Shown: one piece after another, positions 21,580-33,050 of the stretch
Position numbering within the stretch: position 1 is the stretch's first letter
How the letters are laid out: each line of letters starts with the position of its first letter
DNA from: Ornithodoros turicata
Lineage: Eukaryota; Arthropoda; Arachnida; Ixodida; Argasidae
Direction: 5' to 3'
Length of the DNA stretch: 64,000 bases
Assembly: GCF_037126465.1 (NCBI RefSeq)
Contig: NC_088202.1
Span: forward strand, 88,950,160 to 89,014,159
The notes under the pieces: model-generated
What the model was told of the DNA's origin: nothing
The model's database searches: none
What the model saw: only the letters and a program-made list of their open reading frames with translations
Made by a program: the position numbers and the translations under genes

Positions 21580-21838
21580 ATAGACCTCTCCCTGTTTGTA
21601 AACAAATGACGTCATAATGTTCGACAGCGCCACGGGTTTGGTAGAGTTGAACTACGTTCAAAGCTAGTGGCGAACAAGGTCGCGCCCGAAAGCCACGGTC
21701 TTGAGGGGATTAGGACGGTCTCTGAAAGGGACGCGACCTTCGGTCCTAGGTTTCTTTCAATAGGAGGCAGCGAACAATTGCCCATTCGTGGAACCGAGCT
21801 CTCCCCTTCCGATCTGTTTTGGTTTCGGTCTGTCTAGC
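21580..21838 (+). repeat. Dispersed repeat, inverted copy of 60986-61243
   Basis: About 258 bp matched in reverse complement at 60986-61243. Landmarks include ccctgtttgtaaacaaatgacg, a run around gcgcccgaaagccacggtct, and ggttccacgaa-like sequence near the far side. No ends or target duplication could be read. It lies just upstream of the broken SWIM gene. Confidence 0.75.
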
Positions 21839-23689
21839 AACGTCATGATGACGTTTGTCGGGTAGACGTTAATTAGATACAGCAGTCGTGTCGTGTGTGC
21901 TGAGCTCATTTTGCTGCCGATGACTACGAAGATGCCGTAGAAGGCGAATTGCGAAGACGTCCGGAGCAAACTGCCGTTCAGTAACCAGTGATTTTGCATC
22001 ACCGGAGTGACGAGTTCAACACAACGTCTTAGGTACGTACAGGTGTCACACATGTATAAATTATAATATAGCGATGACGTATTCCATTTAACTTATATTA
22101 TCCTGCTTGTCCCGTACTGAACATTGTCAACATCAACAAATTTAATTTTAGGGGCCTTGCAGTGTTGAAGTGGCGCCAGACTGCTTCGTGTGTGTGTGAT
22201 CCAGGCACTCAAGTTGACATGACAGGAATAGCTGAAAGCAGGTATGCAAAGTTCACAGATGGAAGCAGTAGATTTGTTACGTGTTGCAGACTTTGTGACA
22301 TTTTTGGAGTATTTGGACAGGTGCAGAACATTAGTATGACGTCAACAGTAGGAGAAGAAACCTGTGAGAGCTACCAGCTTCTTTGAAGGGTAGAGGAATA
22401 CTTCCAGAGTTCCCCTATCTAGGACACAACGGTCGTTTCTCTTTATTGCTCTCCCGATCCTACCTTCTCAGAGATTAATGTGGTTCGCGTTGCATGGTCG
22501 CTGCCTTTTTCTACTCATGCTTTCGGTTTCTTGTTCTGTTGCATAAATCTTCCTTTGAGAGTTTGCAGCCATCACGGTGTGTACTGTGTTTGCCCCTCAT
22601 CTATATTGATGTGCTATAACGGTATAGCACATCAACATGCCAACAACCTACCAACAACAACCAAACAACCTTGCCTAGTCCTACTTTTGGATGGAAACTA
22701 CACGATGTGGTGACATCCACATATATAAAATTTTAGTCGATGGAGACTTGCTGTTTTTGTACAACCTTCATTGTACATTTCTTTTGTCTCACTTAGCACA
22801 CGTGAAGAAAAGTTCTCATCTTCATCAAGATGACAGCAGGTCATTGTTGGATCTATCTGCAGCATTATTGTTCCTGTAATCTTTTCATCAACAGAGAATA
22901 CAAAAGTGCACAAATAGTAAAATATAACTTGCTTGTTAAATTCAAAAGGGAAAGACGAAACTGTTTATGCTTCTCTTGTTTATTTTGTTGCAAGTTTTAC
23001 AACTCTATCAAGCATGTCAAAACATCAGAGGCCAGGATGTCCTACTCTGTTTCCTAAATCCCTGGACAATAAAAAAGAAATATATAGTTTGAGTTGTGAC
23101 AAAATGTTGCTTCTGCTCTTATATTATATTTCGATTAAATGTTACGATGCGTTTGTCGTGTACACAGAAGCCAGTTCCAATTTGCTGGGCTGTCAAAAGT
23201 ACTTTACAAAAGTACGTCTCAGTTACAGTAACAGAGAACTTATGCAATCAATTATTTAGCTATTTTGGGGTACTATTGCCTACACCAATGCTGCATGGTT
23301 AACTTTGAACCCAGATCAAGGGTTGCTAATACTTGAAGTCAGCCCTCAAGTCCTTCTTTACAAATGTTAGTTGGTGACATGATAATGAATCAGTTACAAG
23401 TACTCCTTTTAGCAAAACAGAGTTAATTAAGTGCTAAATCCCAACCTCGGTCTAAATATTAATTGGCATTTGGAAACCTGGTCAATAAGAAGTATTTTAA
23501 AAGGTTATGAACACAGTTCAACTGAATGACACTGATGAAAATTATCTTATTTACTCCTCATATATACAAGACATGAGTATAATCGACAAATACAGATATG
23601 CCCCCAGGTTACTTCACCCTCCAGGAACAAACTAATAATTATAATATGCTGTGACTGCAAAAAAAAAAAAAAAAAAGGAATGAGACAAA
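21839..23689. other. Unassigned sequence
   Basis: No gene recognised. An 18-base inverted pair (gatgtgctataac/gttata...cacatc) lies at 22607-22634. A poly-A run is at 23659-23676. The ORFs here are short and without motif. Confidence 0.4.
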
Positions 23690-24389
23690 TGGAAATTTGC
23701 TGACATCAATATATACATTTCTACAAGTCTGCACACTGATGGGGAAAGCATCCCTAATAGCATGCACGACGCAGGCAGGAAGAATACTTCCTATTGTACT
23801 TTCCCAGAGCACCCCCATATCCTCCTTGTGAATAGCCGACAGGTGATATAACGGAATTTCCTGCAGAAATAAGAGTTTTCCGTCCAGTTTGCCGTTGAAG
23901 TAGCGCGTAAAGACCACACGGCGCTACCGCGAATGTTGCCATGCTCTTCGGTTTCTCGCATGTATGTAAAAGACACTTGCAGTACTTCGGTGTCAAGGCA
24001 CAGTATTTCGAAATATTCGTTTGTTGTGATGCAATTGTCTGTCTGCTTTTCACACGCATTCTCTACCTCTCGGCAGCAAAAACAATGTCCTGTAATATCC
24101 ATCGGTTTGCATTTCCCACATTAACACCTGCACGACGAAAAAACAGCGCTTGTTTCGGCTTACACAAGTGCTTCTTCCTGATACATGTAAATTTAACAAA
24201 CCAATCCGTGTTCACGGCACGGTGAACTACGGGTGAGGACAAATGTGACTCCGGTAAATCTCTGGACGAGGAATCTTCTGCTGCGAAGCACACACTTTCC
24301 AGCACGCTATCGCACGAACAGAAGTTCTGTCTGAGCGATAGTTCTCGAATGCGGAATTCCAGCGCACTCATGTTCAAGAGGTTCGACAT
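23690..24389 (-). pseudogene. P2X7 C-terminal-like domain gene, broken
   Basis: Minus strand, two exons: 24389-24202 and 24127-about 23690, with a 74-bp intron (donor gtttgt, acceptor gtgcag) that joins in phase through a tryptophan codon (NTDW). Exon 2 reads CGKCKPMDITGHCFCCREVE, CITTNEYFEILCLDTEVLQ, then with frame changes RLFTRRIWGCSGK and ILPACVVHAIRDAFP. The CGxC..M, CCRE, CIT...CLD and PxCVV..IR..FP motifs are those of the cytosolic ballast-type domain of P2X7 receptors, which is widespread in invertebrates as small stand-alone proteins, often in repeated or transposon contexts. A stop two codons into exon 2 and at least two frameshifts make it a pseudogene. The channel part of P2X is absent, so this is not a receptor. 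Confidence 0.65.
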
Positions 24390-25648
24390 TCTCGACGTAG
24401 AAAGTGGTCACAAATGCCCAATGCCATTTTCGTTTTCGCCGGATTTGCGAACCGAAGCGCGCGTATTACATGCGTCCTCGACAAATGGCGCAATGGGTGA
24501 TGCAATTGTTGACAGACTGCTCGGTTTCCTACTAGGTCCCTGGACATGCAATCATAGAAAATTCGATTAGAGAAAAACTACAGCGATTTCAGCGGAGTTC
24601 TTTGATATTTGAACTTTTGAAGGTTGAAGCTTTTCGCTGAACATAAAGTTTCGATAGGTTTATATTCACTAAGCAGTAGCAGTAGTTACACCTCGCTTTA
24701 TGCTGAGGCGTTCGACTTTTTTTCTTTTTTTGCCCGTCACGGGCGAAGCGTCCGAAGGTGGTAAACTATACGTCATGGACACTGTTTCGCGCTACTCGGA
24801 TGATGATGGGCTCTGACTCGGATGGTATGAATGTGGGTTGTCAATGTGGATTCTGACATTACCATGTAATTTATGATTAAAGTGGTTATTAAAGTGGTTG
24901 TCCTGTAGCAGCGACTTCATCTTGTACATCAGTTGCATCAGTTGCATGAGTTTTTGGTCAACACTGACACTATCTAGCATGATCTGCTGGGCGGATCGGT
25001 GTAAGCAGCAGTGGCGCGGTATTCCTGCACAGGCCCTACACCGGCGCACTACACTGGCCTGCACTCAAACGACCAGCTGAATTCGATATTAGCCTCCCAT
25101 CACCCTTATCTCGATCACACACCCTCGTGACATCCTCAAAGGTGTGGCAGCCCGCGTTTACGTCACCGGAAAACCGGATGTGAACATGTGGTTCGTCTTT
25201 CTTGCTGTCCCCAAAACTACAGGTTTCTGCTAAGCAAAATTTTGCGTATGGCGTCTACAGATAATCGCCGGTGATTGAAGACAACTCTGGTCTCAAAACC
25301 AGGCGACAACTCCATACTGTCCATTTGAAAGCTTCGTCGCGCCTGTCATATTGGTGCTATAAAAAGATATACCGAAGAAAATTAATTCAAGTAAAAGGTG
25401 CGAAAATAAATTTGTTGACTGACAGTATTAAAATTTGTCGACTGACAGCTCACTCCTCATGGATTGCATGATTTTCATTGTACCTTTACACTATTCATAT
25501 CAATTCACGTCTCTCCTCTTTTTAGCGTTTGAAAGCTCCAAAGAGGCCTCCCGTAAGGGTTGAAGTCTAATGCTCGAAGGGAGGAAGGCAATAGGTAAAA
25601 TTGGGGTGTTTCCCGAGAGCTGTCACCTCGCACTCTTGCCAGATATTA
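24390..25648. other. Unassigned sequence
   Basis: A 90-codon minus ORF (24792-25064) has a cysteine/histidine cluster (CRACAGIPRHCCLH) and a leucine/methionine repeat, but I cannot match it to a family. Nothing else is recognised. Confidence 0.35.
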
Positions 25649-25782
25649 GTTTTAGTGCAGCGTACGCTACCGCCTTTGCGGTACTACGCAATCCGCGAAG
25701 CTCTCTATGTTTTCCGCGTTCGCAGGACCACCAACGCTATCTCTTACGTACGCAAAGGCGATAGCGTACGATGCACTAAAAC
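25649..25782. mobile_element. Short MITE, 134 bp
   Basis: Nearly complete hairpin with inverted ends of about 32 bp: GTTTTAGTGCAGCGTACGCT at the left and AGCGTACGATGCACTAAAAC at the right, then CGCAAAGGCG-type sequence inward. Flanks are TTA and TCA, so a 3-bp target duplication with one change is possible but not secure. Confidence 0.7.
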
Positions 25783-27657
25783 TCACTATTGTTAACAGAT
25801 TCCCGCGGCATCTAGGTCTGTTCTACTCCCAACAACAACAAATGCATGCAGTGACGATGAGTGGGGAATGTTGTGGAAACTGTGCATAATACGCCAATCG
25901 TTGCAAGGGCGTCGTGATACCTGGAAATATTTTCAGCATCTTTTGAAGAATTATCATATTGGCCATCGAACAGTATAACATAATACTGAACACTCACTAA
26001 GAGATCGTGAATAAAAACACAGCCACGTAAGCGCTTCGAAGCGTTAGACAGCAGACACAATTTGGTTGTGTCTCACCAGTTCAATCAACATATCAAAGTT
26101 CGCGTTCCTCTCCACTTTATCGTCAAACCGTTAAGAAGGTGGATGAGACTGTGTTGACATTTAACATTGGCCATGAGCTTTGCGCCATCCACATCTTCTC
26201 TAGCAACCTTCTATAATGTTCGTGACACAATTACAGCCGGCTTTCCGGTTGCAATGTCTCATAACGGCTCTTGTACGCAAGGACGGCCTCACTACGCATG
26301 AAAAGGCTGACGTGATTGGCGCTTGACGTGTCCAAAAAAACTTTCATTATCGTGACAACGAATACGTGATGTTTCGCCAGCGCGACAGATGGACGTAAAA
26401 AGTGTGTATAGTAGTTTCCGATGCAGATATGGCAGTTGAGTCTCATTAGAAAGGTGTCGGATGACGTTATAGCGGTTATAGCGGTGACCTCGAGTGAAAG
26501 TGAACTTCTGTATTATTATCCGGCAAAACCAAACTTGGCTCAAAACACTCTGGTCCGAATGTTCTTAGCTTCCTCTCGTCGTTTAACTGAAGTCCCAGGC
26601 CAATAAACGACCGATTCCCATGCCCGCCCTGCTTAACCGCACGCACGGGTTTTCCTTGGAGGAAACTTGGCAAGCCTATTATTGATCTCTGAACCAGATA
26701 CGCACAAGAGAAAGTGTATTTCGCTGTGCAGACGCTTCAATACGCAGCGGAAAACCCTAGGACATTCTCACGCTAGGGCGATCTAACATTTTTGTTGCAG
26801 ATTTTGCTAGAAATTTGTGTAGGCTACACTGTGTGAATATGTCGAACCTATAAGGGATGTGGACATAAAGCTGTCGACTCCTTCTGAGAAGTGTTTCTAT
26901 TTACGTACCAAACATTATCTTCATGGAACTTCATCTATAATCTGCTTACCGAATGAATTAGCGAGGTTAAAGTTAGATTTTAAAGTTCCCAGTTTGACAA
27001 GGGCAGTACGAGAAGATAGGCACTTGAACGTTCAGCGAGTATTAACTAACGTATTAGGCGTGTCTTAGCGTTTAGCCTCAGCTTCTTCCATCAATTGGAT
27101 GGACATAAATGAATAAATAAATAAAGAGTAATAAAAGCTAATGAGAAAGCTACAGAGAAATGAAAATACTGTACATATCTTGACCATTACCAAATCCTGT
27201 GTAAGATAGGAAGATTGTGCTGACTGGAATACCGGAGGCTAAACCAGTTTACAGCGCCTCGTTTGGGACAAACATTTCCCGAAGAAAGCTTCCCAAAACC
27301 ACATTTGATTTTCCACAAATCCTCGTAGAGTCTTAGTGATCACCTCGAAATGACTGGGAATAAAATAAGGCAGATCACCGCTGCTCTAAAGAAGCAAACA
27401 AACCCATCCTTGTAATGGAAGCATATCACTTCACCAATTAAACGATTAAACATGCAAAAACTATCTTACGAACATACATCGCCCATCATGTTCTGGAAGC
27501 ACCAAGCTTTCCCATAAAGAACATCTTCGTACAATCGGTTCTTTAAGTGTACGCCGATTCCACGTCATGATACATGTTCATTTTGAGTGTTACCAATTCA
27601 TATTATCACTCCACTCGACTCTTGGTATATGTCTCCCTACTTTGTCTTTTAGCCATA
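25783..27657. other. Unassigned sequence, possible LINE tail
   Basis: No secure gene. At 26859-27068 a plus frame (ICLPNELARLKLDF ... LTRAVREDRHLNVQRVL) followed by an AATAAATAAATAAA tail at about 27108-27126 resembles the 3' end of a CR1-type LINE, but the match is weak. Confidence 0.3.
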
Positions 27658-27659
27658 TA

Positions 27660-28441
27660 CAGGGTGTTTCCGTTAAATCCCCGGGCTAAATAATTCGCGA
27701 ACCGGTGCACCAATCGAATAACTTTCTTTTTTACAAGTATCTGTCCAATACCGCCTACAAGATGCGCACCGCGTGAATGAGCGGGAGGCGCTCATTATTT
27801 AAATAAAAATGCAAATGAGTTTCGTAAAAAAGCGTAACTTCTAAAGCAGGGCGCTGTTGGTATTAAAATGGGTACTACCCCTTTTGGGACCTTCAGTGGA
27901 CACCTTTCAGACAAAAATCTGCCACCGAAGCGGGTCATTTGTTGCAGTAATTAATTGGTTTCGGTTTACGTATTTTTGTCGCGGCTCGTCGCGGCGAAGC
28001 GCAAAAGGACGTAATTCATTGGTGTAATTCATTGGTGTAATTCATTGGTGTAAGGACGTAATTCATTGATGGATAAGGGAGTGAAAGAGCGTCTTTTTGC
28101 GCTTCGCCGCGACCAGCCGCGACAAAAATACGTAAGCCGAAACCAATTAATTACTGCAACAAATGACCCGCTTCGGGGGCAGATTTTTCTCTGAAAGGTG
28201 TCCACTGAAGGTCCCAAAAGGGGTAGTACCCATTTTAATACCGACAGCGCCCTGCTTTAGAAGTTACGCTTTTTTACGAAACTCATTTGCATTTTTATTT
28301 AAATAATGAGCGCCTCCCGCTCATTCACGCGGTGCGCATCTTGTAGGCGGCATTGGACAGATACTTGTAAAAAAGAAAGTTATTCGATTGGTGCACCGGT
28401 TCGCGAATTATTTAGCCCGGGGATTTAACTGAAACACCCTG
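27660..28441. mobile_element. Large palindromic MITE, TA target
   Basis: A 782-bp near-perfect palindrome. Ends are CAGGGTGTTTCCGTTAAAT and the complement ATTTAACTGAAACACCCTG; arms run about 340 bp each and meet at a roughly 70-bp spacer around 28010-28075 that holds three copies of taattcattggtg. TA flanks both ends (27658-27659, 28442-28443), the target of Tc1/mariner-type elements. The arms differ at only a few positions. The minus-strand ORF at 28029-28217 is a chance frame. Confidence 0.85.
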
Positions 28442-28529
28442 TATAATAGAAATCACGGATCATAACAACAATACCAAGTTACAAGAACCACATTTTCGCT
28501 ATTCTTTTATTGTACTATGCTTAAAGCAG

Positions 28530-29080
28530 CACCAGCTCGCGTGGCGTAATGGCTACACTCTTAAAAAAAGGGTGTACTTTAACTCTTTTTTTTTGCCACA
28601 TATATAACACCCTTTTGGAGAGTGCAATTACGCGCAAAAGGGTGTCTCCTCACTCCCTCAAGGGAGTAGCATAACACATTTCTCGCTACTGGAGAAGGTG
28701 TTATGCTACTCCTTTGATGGAGTGAGGAGACACCCTTTTGAGCCTAATTGTACTCGCCAAACGGGTGTTATATATGTGGCAAGGAAAGGAGTTAAAGTAC
28801 ACCCTTTTTTTAAGAGTGTACGGTGATCGCCTTCCACGCAAAGACTGAGAGGTGACGCGGGTTCGAATTCCGGCTCCGGCTTAGCTGACTGAGGTTCCCT
28901 GGGTTTTCCGGCAGACTGTTCAGAAGAAAGCTCGTACAGTTCGCCCTTGAAATCGGCCCAGGACGCATACTAACCCCCTGTACCCCATTCTTTCGTGCTG
29001 TCCTCTCTCCATCTGTCCACGTCTGTACGCCGCTCAAATCCACAGTTGCTTCGCGGCGCTAACACGGATTAAAAAAAAAA
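28530..29080 (+). mobile_element. tRNA-derived SINE with poly-A tail
   Basis: The head has RNA polymerase III signals: an A-box-like TGGCGTAATGG at 28542-28552 and a B box GGGTTCGAATTCC at 28859-28871. They are now far apart because a 263-bp MITE sits between them. The body continues through ctgactgaggttccctggg and ends with cttcgcggcgctaacacgg plus A10 (29071-29080). The same 3' end occurs at 43868-43918. Without the insert the SINE would be about 290 bp. Confidence 0.75.
28556..28818. mobile_element. CACTCT-end MITE inside the SINE head
   Basis: 263 bp with inverted ends CACTCTTAAAAAAAGGGTGT and the complement at 28799-28818, flanked by TA on both sides (28554-28555, 28819-28820). The interior is made of ggtgt/acacc motifs in both orientations (about 28600-28760), so nearly the whole element can fold. 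It shares its terminus with the elements at 5725 and 57945. Confidence 0.85.
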
Positions 29081-29396
29081 GCAGTAAATAGTGTTGATAC
29101 CTACGGCATCCATACCATCGCTTATCGAAATCGATTCGTTGCCAGTCCCTTCACATACGCGTAGTTCCCACAGAGCGATTGTGTAACTATGCGAGACAAC
29201 AACATGATTCTTTGAAAGGGCTAATTTATGCTTCCCCCTCTCAGCGAGTGAAATGGACAGGTACCGTCTCAGCAGCATCTCCCACCCAAGGTCGCAAGGG
29301 ATGTACGGCAGTGTTTGTACTCGTTGTATTCTGTTTCGCAGCCTCAGGGCACGGTCCCTTTCTGCGTGCAGGCTAAACTTGGACGGTGAAGCACAT

Positions 29397-29404
29397 TTAT
29401 ATAA
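29397..29404 (+). promoter_or_regulatory. Candidate TATA box of the esterase gene
   Basis: TTATATAA lies 160 bp upstream of the preferred start codon (29564), and a pyrimidine-rich stretch (ctttctcc) follows at a distance suited to transcription start. There is no independent support; an upstream untranslated exon is also possible. Confidence 0.3.
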
Positions 29405-29563
29405 CGTATACCCGCCTTTCTCTCGGCGCACTTTCTCCTTGTTGTCGTGAAGCTCGAATGCCACAAGCGATCGGCGAAGTCCTTGCTGCAGTGGAGGGTG
29501 GAGCTCACTCTCATCGCCCCGTCAACAAATAGGCTACATGGTCTTGGTAGGGAACAGCTAAAG

Positions 29564-31140
29564 ATGGGTACGAAATTCCAGACAAGAACGGCTCTTCTTG
29601 TGTTCGGTTTTTGTGCAGTATGGCACCGCGCTGCGCCCGACCGCGGAGTTCCCGTTGTCCGTATCGACTCCGGTCTTGTGTCTGGAAGGAGAATTGTGTA
29701 TAACAACCGAAGTCTCGATGTGTTCTACGGCATTAGGTACGGCATGGCGCCAGTACGAGAGCAAAGGTTTGAGAGGCCACTTCCGCCTAGACCCTGGAGA
29801 GGTATGTACAAGGCATGGCGAAAGTCTAAACCCTGTCGACAAGTTCCCTTATCCGTTAACGGGAACATTACGTTGACCTACAAAGACACGTCGGAAGACT
29901 GCCTATTCCTCAACGTGATCAAGTCCACGTGCTCCAGTTCAAACAGTTGTTCCAGGCTTCGACCCGTCGTGTTCTACATTCATGGAGGGGCCTTTCAGTG
30001 GGGAGATTCAAGTCTGCCAATTTATGACGGACGAAACTTCGTGGCTACAACCGACTTCATCCTCGTGACATTCAATTACAGGGTAGGAGTGTTTGGATTC
30101 CTGTCCACTGGAACTTCCGATGTACCTGGCAATATGGGCCTGTGGGATCAAAACCTTGCCCTTAGATGGGTTAGGAACAATATAGCTCGTTTTGGTGGAG
30201 ATCCCGATGACGTGACATTGTGGGGACAAAGTGCTGGCGGAATCTCTGCTGGGATCCATGCCCTGTCGCCTTACAGCAGAGGCTTGTTTAAGCGGATGAT
30301 TTTGCAAAGCGGGACCCCACTCTCTGGAATAATGGCAGCTTCTTACAGAGGAATCGGAAGACTGCTCGAATTCAGTGGGTCGCTCAACTGCTACAACAGC
30401 GACAGAGATTGGACCGATCAGATTGCTGATATGCTGGACTGTATCAGAACGAAGAGAGGCAGTGAGATAATAAGGGCTATTACTGATTTGCCTTACACAA
30501 AACAGGTGTTTGCACCGGTGTCAGGCGACGATTTTCTACCGTCGGAGCCTTTGGAGATGGATCCTCTCGTGATTGAAACTCACGAAATTTTTGCTGGCAG
30601 TACACTTCAAGAGGGAGCCCTCTTCGTTGATAATATGCGCTATGTGTCCCCAGGCCTGTTTGAGGAGTTACACGGCGATTATAGAACTGGTGTAACGTTA
30701 GCCTTGAGTGTTCTCACTGGTGCAAGCGTAAGCGAAAGTAAGGAAATCGTGCACGCGTACTATGGAGGCTACGAGGTAGAGCACGATTTTACGAGTGTTT
30801 TAGAGATCCTTGCGAAAATTATCGGTGACGCTGTGTTCCATTGCCCAACACATTACTATCTCACTGTTGCCGCAGAGAAAGGAATCAGTGCTTACAGATA
30901 TGTGTTTGCACATAGACCTTCCTACAGCCTGTGGCCGGAGTGGATGGGAACGACACATACCGACGACATAATGTTTACATTAGGAACTATACGTGATGCT
31001 TCTGAGGCAGCCACAGAAGGCATCTCGCCGTTTGCAGTTGCTCTCAACGAACTGGGAGCTAAGAACATCACAGCTACGGTCGAGGAAGAAGAATTCATGC
31101 GGGATCTCATGGACACCTTCGCTTCTTTTGTCGACACTGG
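29564..31140 (+). CDS. Cholinesterase-like carboxylesterase, exon 1
   Basis: Main exon of a three-exon gene (exon 2 at 31826-31975, exon 3 at 39095-39284; total 638 aa). I chose the start at 29564 because it opens a signal peptide (ALLVFGFCAVW); the frame is open 39 codons further up. Type B esterase features, numbered from this start: EDCLFLNV at 111-118, oxyanion HGG at 140-142, nucleophile in GQSAG (Ser223), acid Glu350 in LQEG and His465 in GTTHTDD. The WPEWMG motif (457-462) and cysteine pairs 91/113, 276/293 and 427/566 are cholinesterase-like. The residue before the serine is Gln, where acetylcholinesterases have Glu, and the choline-binding Trp before EDC is missing, so acetylcholine may not be the substrate. 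Several N-glycosylation sites occur. It is probably an extracellular membrane-bound esterase. The exon ends ACTGG|gtaagc. Confidence 0.92.
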
Positions 31141-31825
31141 GTAAGCAAGTTGAGGCACATAGTAAATGATACAAGGTCGAGGACTGTAGTGATGGGAGGG
31201 AGATTACCATTACTTCCAGCACCGTGGGTTGGAGATTTCTGGGTGCACGTGAAAAAAATCATATGTTACAAAAATTATCCGCAGTGCTGTGGAACATGCT
31301 GCACAGCCTGACTCACTTTACGTGTAAATCTGCACTAAGTTATTAGTAAATCATGAAAAACGAAGAGTGGTGCTACAGTTTCAAAGTACCGGTTTGCACC
31401 CCTTGCGTGACGGCCAGAACATGATTAAGAACGCGGAGGGACAGGGACAAACACACACGGAGGCGTTCAAAGGCGTGACGGTCGTCTGCAGCTGGGTAGG
31501 TTGATGGACGGGGTAGGAGGTAGACGGTAAATTAGTAGTTTGCATTTACACAGACGTCGTGGGTGTAACTCTACGTTGAGCCTCTCGCCAAGCTCAGATA
31601 TGGCAGGGGTATATTTGATTGCACTTCGAGTTGCCGCTTCGATGGCGACGCAGCAGGAGATGTCTGTATGCTGGTAAGACGTATCCGGTGAGGGACCCAT
31701 GAGGCCCCCGCATGCATAAACCCCATAAACTCGAAGTCGTGCTTAGTGTTACGCCCTACTGCAAACCAAATCAGCACACGACTTGATTTGCTGGTTTAAC
31801 ATAGGTCCCTATTTCTTTGTTTCAG
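31141..31825 (+). other. Esterase intron 1
   Basis: 685-bp intron, gtaagc...tttcag, phase 2. No element was recognised in it. Confidence 0.85.
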
Positions 31826-31975
31826 GATACCAACGATACCGCATTCAAACGAACAATGGCCACTGTACAATGGTAGCAACCCTGAGGCAGTCTTCTTCAG
31901 GCCTCAGAATTACACGAAGGATCCACTTCCGGAGGCTGGACGGTGCATTCTATGGAAGAAGTTACTTCTTAAACA
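31826..31975 (+). CDS. Cholinesterase-like carboxylesterase, exon 2
   Basis: Acceptor ttgtttcag; phase fits exon 1 (GG + G = Gly). It encodes the end of the esterase fold: IPTIPHSNEQWPLYNG, VFFRPQNYTKDPLPEAGRC and ILWKKLLLK. The cysteine (566) is the partner of Cys427 in the third cholinesterase-type disulfide. The exon closes AAACA|gtaagtgc, a near-ideal donor. If the donor is not used, the same bases read CAG TAA and stop after residue 576, giving a soluble form without the tail. Two C-termini are therefore possible from the sequence. Confidence 0.88.
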
Positions 31976-33050
31976 GTAAGTGCAATTGTGGTGTATTTAG
32001 TAGGGAAAGCAACATGTTCGAAGAAGGTAGCGTTAGGGTGACCTCTTTGTTCTCTCTGTCTCTCTTTAAACTGGTTGTGGTGTATCTAGCATGAAAGTAG
32101 CAAAAACTCATCGGATAATGAATCAAGCTCTCCCCAGATATTTCCAACCCAATCCAGCCAATGTTTATATAACTCTTCAGCACTTCGTTTCTCTTAATTG
32201 AATCAGATGTCTCTTAATTGTATTAAAATGTATTCCGTGCGGGTTATGTCCAACGTAGCAACTTGTGAAGCCTCAAAGTGTATGAAGATATTGCTAGTTT
32301 TGTTAAGACAAGGACGGTATGCCATTTTCTAAAGTAGCATTTCACATGCTCACCCTTTTATAGGTAAAAATAGCAGGCACATATCATATCAACAAATTCC
32401 CCAAATTTATCTTACAAAATTTGCGGCGGCATTTGGAGCCTGCACATGAGCTGATGCTCTTTCTGTTCAAGCTCCAATTCCGGTAGTTCTACGGCACTTG
32501 CTTCACGCGAGTAACAGTTGCTCTAATGACGGCTGTTGCTCTACCGAAGGTCGAGACAACGCGCGCCAAGGTGACGTGTTCTGCTCCATGGACATTATTC
32601 CAGACATACATGTGTAATTAAGATGCGTCACATAATTCGTGTCCCCTGTAGAGGAAACCTGCTTAGCAAACATCAGAGTGCTTAGTGTGCTCATTTTACT
32701 GCATGCCAGACATCCAAGTGCCAAATGACAGAGCTGGAAACAGCCGCTTTCTATTCTTCGTTGGATCTCTTTCCGTTTAGGGCAAGTCTCGTATGGCGCG
32801 GTGTCGGGATTCCCCCTCCATTTTGCTATCTGGCTTTGTAAAATTCACCTCACGTGTTCACTGAAGCAATTGAGACTTACCCGAAGGCGCTTCTTAATTA
32901 GTTGACGTCTTGTCTTCTGGCAAGGACACCGAGCCTCACACAGTTTACTCGCTTTGTCCTAGTTGATTGTGTTTACAATTTTAAAGTGCTTAGGTTGTTT
33001 GTGGAGACGTGGTCTTGCTGGGCGTTATATCTTTCTGGTGATGAATATAC
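31976..33050 (+). other. Esterase intron 2, 5' part
   Basis: Start of the 7.1-kb intron (31976-39094). This part shows no recognised gene or element; ORFs such as 32503-32724 (minus) lack motifs. Confidence 0.5.

Noticed and set aside
23754..24059. P2X7-like sequence as a true P2X receptor gene
   Set aside because: No transmembrane or ATP-binding channel part is present nearby; only the cysteine-rich C-terminal type domain is seen.
29447..29563. The upstream in-frame start of the esterase ORF (39 extra codons)
   Set aside because: The added residues are polar and would bury the signal peptide; the start at 29564 places a hydrophobic secretion signal at the N-terminus, as the family requires.
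31141..31144. Stop codon directly after exon 1 read as the end of the esterase
   Set aside because: The frame would lack the last conserved cysteine and the end of the fold; the stop lies inside a good donor (gtaagc), and the next exon fits in phase.
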